A stretch of 64,000 bases of DNA from the NCBI RefSeq assembly GCF_003610995.1, contig NZ_CP032543.1, positions 6,076,001 to 6,140,000 of the forward strand, read 5' to 3'. This document shows positions 61,280 through 64,000 of this stretch, one piece after another. Under the pieces are notes generated by a model. It made no database searches, was not told where the DNA came from, and worked only from the letters and a program-made list of their open reading frames with translations. This stretch comes from Streptomyces griseus subsp. griseus (GTDB lineage Bacteria > Actinomycetota > Actinomycetes > Streptomycetales > Streptomycetaceae). The stretch's first letter is position 1; the number at the start of each line of letters is the position of its first letter. A program made the position numbers and the translations under genes.

Positions 61280-62601
61280 TGCGCCGCGCCCTGACCCGGC
61301 GGGCCGCAGCGGCCGCCACCGTCCTCGCCCTCCTCCTCACCGGTTGCTCGTCCGCCGATGACGGGCGCGACGCCGACGGCACCATCCGGCTCAGGTTCCA
61401 GTCGCTGGCCTGGCAGAAGGAGTCCGTGGACGCCAACAAGCAGCTGGTGGAGGAGTGGAACGCCGCCCATCCCGGCGTACAGGTGGACTATGTCCAGGGC
61501 AGCTGGGACAACGTCCACGACCAGCTGCTCACCTCCTTCGAGGGCGGCGAGGCGCCCGACATCATCCACGACGCCTCCGACGACCTCGCCGACTTCGCGT
61601 ACGGCGGCTACCTCACCGATCTCCGCCCCCTCCTGCCCGAGCGGCTGAAGGCCGACATCCCCGAGCAGTCCTGGCGCACCACCACCTTCGACGGCGGGGT
61701 CTACGGAGTTCCGTTCCTCCAGGAGCCCCGCGTGCTGATCGCCAACACGAAGCTGTTGAAGGCCTCGGGCGTGCGGATCCCGACGCCGGAGCGGCCCTGG
61801 AGCTGGGCGGAGTTCCGCCAGGTCAGCAAGGAGCTGACGGGCACAGGGCGTTACGGGGTCGCCTGGCCGCTCAAGGAACCCGTCTCCGTCACCCTCAACC
61901 TGGGCCTCTCCGGCGGCGGGCAGCTCTTCCACCGCGACCCGGACGGCAAGGCCGAGCTGCGCTTCGAGGAGGGCGACCGGGTGGTGGCCGGCACCATCCG
62001 CGACCAGGTCAACTCCGACCGCAGCGCGGCCCGTACGGCGCTGGGGATGGGCGGCTCGGACGCCCTGCCCGGCTTCTTCGGCGGCCGGTACGCCATGCTC
62101 CCGCTCGGCTTCGCCTACCGCCAGCAGATCGTCGAACAGGCCCCCGAAGGGTTCGCGTGGACGGTCCTGCCCGCCCCGGCGGGCAGCGGAGGGCTGACCC
62201 AGGGGGTGAGCCCGCAGACCCTCTCCGTCGCCGAGGACAGCCCGCACAAGCAAGAGGCCGTCGCCTTCATCGACTTCCTGCTGCGGCCACCGAACATGGT
62301 CCGCCTGGCCCGGGGCGACTGGATGCTCCCCACCGGCACCACCGCCCTGGCCCACCCCTCCCTGCACACCGCCGACCACGGCTGGGCCACCGGGACGGCG
62401 CTCGCGCAGCACCTGCGCCCGGCGCCCGCGCAGACCGTCCGCGGCTACCCCGAGTGGAAGGACAAGGTGGCGACCCCGGCCCTCCAGGGGTTTTACAGCG
62501 GCGCGATCACCACCGATGAGCTGCGCAAACGGCTGGTCGATGACGGGAACCGGGTCCTGGCCCGCTATCAGCGCCGGTGGAGGGAATCGAACCGGCGCTG
62601 A
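61279..62601 (+). CDS. Sugar ABC transporter substrate-binding lipoprotein
   Basis: The 440-residue protein has a type II signal with lipobox LLTGC at about 20-24 and a CUT1 binding-protein body (IRLRFQSLAWQKES, VEEWNAAHPGVQVDYVQGSW, APDIIHDASDDLADFAYGGY, GVPFLQEPRVLIANTKLLK). It delivers an unknown sugar to the two permeases encoded upstream. GAGGGG precedes the ATG. Confidence 0.93.
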   Translation: MRRALTRRAAAAATVLALLLTGCSSADDGRDADGTIRLRFQSLAWQKESVDANKQLVEEWNAAHPGVQVDYVQGSWDNVHDQLLTSFEGGEAPDIIHDASDDLADFAYGGYLTDLRPLLPERLKADIPEQSWRTTTFDGGVYGVPFLQEPRVLIANTKLLKASGVRIPTPERPWSWAEFRQVSKELTGTGRYGVAWPLKEPVSVTLNLGLSGGGQLFHRDPDGKAELRFEEGDRVVAGTIRDQVNSDRSAARTALGMGGSDALPGFFGGRYAMLPLGFAYRQQIVEQAPEGFAWTVLPAPAGSGGLTQGVSPQTLSVAEDSPHKQEAVAFIDFLLRPPNMVRLARGDWMLPTGTTALAHPSLHTADHGWATGTALAQHLRPAPAQTVRGYPEWKDKVATPALQGFYSGAITTDELRKRLVDDGNRVLARYQRRWRESNRR

Positions 62602-62624
62602 CGGGGAGACCGCAAAAGACTAGA

Positions 62625-62641
62625 CGAGACGTTGCGTCTCG
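62625..62641. promoter_or_regulatory. Palindrome CGAGACG-TTG-CGTCTCG upstream of the glycosyltransferase
   Basis: Perfect 7-bp arms with a 3-nt centre, ending 15 bp before the ATG at 62657. The wider context TAGA...CTTA is also partly symmetric, as in TetR operators. It could equally be a weak terminator for the ABC operon. Confidence 0.5.
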
Positions 62642-62656
62642 CTTACGGTGAGAGAC

Positions 62657-63856
62657 ATGACCGAATCGCCGCGTGCCCACATCGCCATGTTCTCCATCGC
62701 CGCCCACGGGCATGTGAACCCGAGCCTCGATGTCATCCGAGAGCTCGTCGGCCGTGGGTACCGCGTCAGCTACGCCATCCCCGCCCCGTTCGCCGGCAAG
62801 GTCGCGGCCACCGGCGCCGAGCCGGTGATCTACACCTCGACCCTGCCGACGGACGACGACCCCGAGGCCTGGGGCACCGAGCTGATCGACAACATCGAAC
62901 CCTTCCTCGACGACGCCATCCAGGCCCTCCCGCAGCTGATCGCCGCCTTCGACGGTGACGAACCCGCCCTTGTCCTGCACGACATCACCTCCTATCCCGC
63001 CCGCGTCCTCGCCCATCGCTGGGGCGTGCCCGCCATCTCCCTCTGGCCCAACCTGGTGCCCTGGGAGGGGTACGCGGAGGAGGTCGGCGAGCCGATGGCC
63101 GCTGATCTGCGGCAGACCGGGCGCGGCAAGGCGTACTACGAGCGGTTCGCGGACTGGCTCACCGCCAACGGCCTCGGCCATGTCTCCAGCGACGACTTCG
63201 TGGCCCGGCCGCGCCGCGGCCTCGTGCTGATCCCCGAGGCGCTCCAGCCCCACGCGGACCGGGTGGACCGCGCGAGGTACACCTTCGTCGGCGCCTGCCA
63301 GGGCGACCGCGCCGACCAGGGGGAGTGGGTGCGGCCGGCCGGGGCCGAGAAAGTGCTCCTGGTCTCGCTCGGCTCCTCGTTCACCAAGCAGCCCGCCTTC
63401 TACCGGGAGTGTGTCGCCGCCTTCCGGGATCTGCCCGGCTGGCACGTGGTGCTCCAGATCGGTGCGCATGTCGACCCGGCCGAGCTCGGTGACGTACCGG
63501 AGCATGTGGAAGTGCACGCGTGGGTGCCGCAGTTGGCGGTGCTGCGGCAGGCGGATGCCTTCATCACCCATGCCGGGGCGGGCGGCAGCCAGGAGGGGCT
63601 CGCCACGGGGACGCCGATGGTGGCGGTGCCACAGGCCGTCGACCAGTTCGGCAACGCCGACATGCTCCAGGCGCTCGGTGTGGCCCGGCATGTCCCGATG
63701 GAGGAGGCCGACGCGGCGACGCTGCGCGAGGCGGTGCTCGCCCTGGTCGGCGATCCGGAGGTGGCGGAACGGTCCGCCCGGCTGCGCGAACAGATGCGTG
63801 AAGAGGGCGGCACGCTCCGGGCGGCCGATCTCATCGAGGCCGAACTGTCGCTCTGA
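62657..63856 (+). CDS. mgt: Macrolide-type UDP-glycosyltransferase (GT1)
   Basis: The 399-residue GT-B enzyme is close to the MGT/OleD group that inactivates macrolides by adding glucose. It has the N-terminal catalytic-His region [16 protein letters not shown], the acceptor block [20 protein letters not shown], and the sugar-nucleotide motif [20 protein letters not shown] then [12 protein letters not shown]. It probably glucosylates macrolides or other phenolic/hydroxyl acceptors in the cytoplasm. The start is ATG 62657; a GTG three codons earlier is possible. A palindromic operator candidate lies just upstream. Confidence 0.9.
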   Translation: MTESPRAHIAMFSIAAHGHVNPSLDVIRELVGRGYRVSYAIPAPFAGKVAATGAEPVIYTSTLPTDDDPEAWGTELIDNIEPFLDDAIQALPQLIAAFDGDEPALVLHDITSYPARVLAHRWGVPAISLWPNLVPWEGYAEEVGEPMAADLRQTGRGKAYYERFADWLTANGLGHVSSDDFVARPRRGLVLIPEALQPHADRVDRARYTFVGACQGDRADQGEWVRPAGAEKVLLVSLGSSFTKQPAFYRECVAAFRDLPGWHVVLQIGAHVDPAELGDVPEHVEVHAWVPQLAVLRQADAFITHAGAGGSQEGLATGTPMVAVPQAVDQFGNADMLQALGVARHVPMEEADAATLREAVLALVGDPEVAERSARLREQMREEGGTLRAADLIEAELSL

Positions 63857-63898
63857 GCGGATCGGTCGGACTGGTATCCGGACGTTGTCCGCCCTCCT

Positions 63899-63934
63899 CG
63901 CCCCGCCGTACAGCGCGGTGCCCGCGGCGGGGCG
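63899..63934. terminator. Hairpin terminator after mgt
   Basis: CGCCCCGCCG at 63899-63908 pairs perfectly with CGGCGGGGCG at 63925-63934 around a 16-nt loop, 42 bp after the mgt stop. Confidence 0.75.
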
Positions 63935-64000
63935 TTCGTCCGTGCGCTGCCGGTGGTCGTTGCATCTGCACGCACCCCTGGGTGACTCCACATGTCCGCA

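Noticed and set aside
62507..63991. Minus-strand frame of 494 codons at the right end
   Set aside because: It is antisense to mgt, which has intact glycosyltransferase motifs, and it would need to read through the terminator at 63899-63934.
63992..64000. ATG TCC GCA at the right edge as a gene start
   Set aside because: Only three codons are visible and there is no clear ribosome binding site, so a gene cannot be supported.

Overview
The window is a chromosomal segment of a Streptomyces-like actinomycete. The DNA is about 72% G+C with strong G/C preference at third codon positions. GTG starts and ATGA/GTGA stop-start overlaps are common. The gene families are also typical of the genus: mycothione reductase, DUF397/XRE regulatory pairs, DUF1707-FHA, SAV2148-type HEPN proteins, streptogrisin proteases and TTA-containing genes. 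I see no tRNA, rRNA, insertion sequence, prophage or CRISPR array.

Layout. 1-10.5 kb: a lipoprotein cut by the left edge, a Tat-exported PhoX-like protein, OsmC, ZapE, a RibD-type reductase, MurC, MsrB, two small soluble proteins, a DUF3159 membrane protein and mycothione reductase. This is mostly envelope and redox housekeeping. 10.7-15.4 kb: a three-gene accessory system of EACC1, a membrane-spanning caspase/solute-binding/vWA protein and a solute-binding lipoprotein. It looks like a receptor-controlled caspase effector, and the caspase gene carries two TTA (bldA) codons. 15.5-22.3 kb: small regulatory units. These are a WhiJ-type XRE/DUF397/ATPase locus, a MarR-VOC divergent pair with twin palindromic operators, and a TetR with a divergent SDR-SDR-SnoaL operon. 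22.4-34.3 kb: an orphan GAP1 protein, a large secreted PA14/propeller/CBM6/DUF1080 protein, and a lipoprotein followed by two tandem receptor kinases that carry C-terminal periplasmic-binding domains.

34.6-42.3 kb: threonine catabolism (tdh-kbl), LysR, LtrA, VOC, a STAS protein, a P-loop kinase and an Xaa-Pro peptidase. 42.3-54.5 kb: a carbohydrate block with treZ, treY and glgX on the minus strand, interrupted by GH1 and GH29 glycosidases, a GNAT, a DUF1707-FHA protein and a degenerate P450-like protein. 54.9-64 kb: a SAV2148 HEPN protein, a DEDDh exonuclease, a streptogrisin-type protease, an aminoglycoside phosphotransferase-like protein, a sugar ABC importer without its own ATPase, and a macrolide-type glycosyltransferase.

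Three themes recur. First, effectors that are cytoplasmic at one end and ligand-binding at the other: the caspase and both kinases. Second, short tandem repeats that lie on or next to stop codons of several unrelated genes (murC, marR, VOC, lysR, the HEPN gene, the ABC permease). Third, many candidate leaderless starts, where a TANNNT-like -10 box lies 6-7 nt before the start codon with no ribosome binding site.
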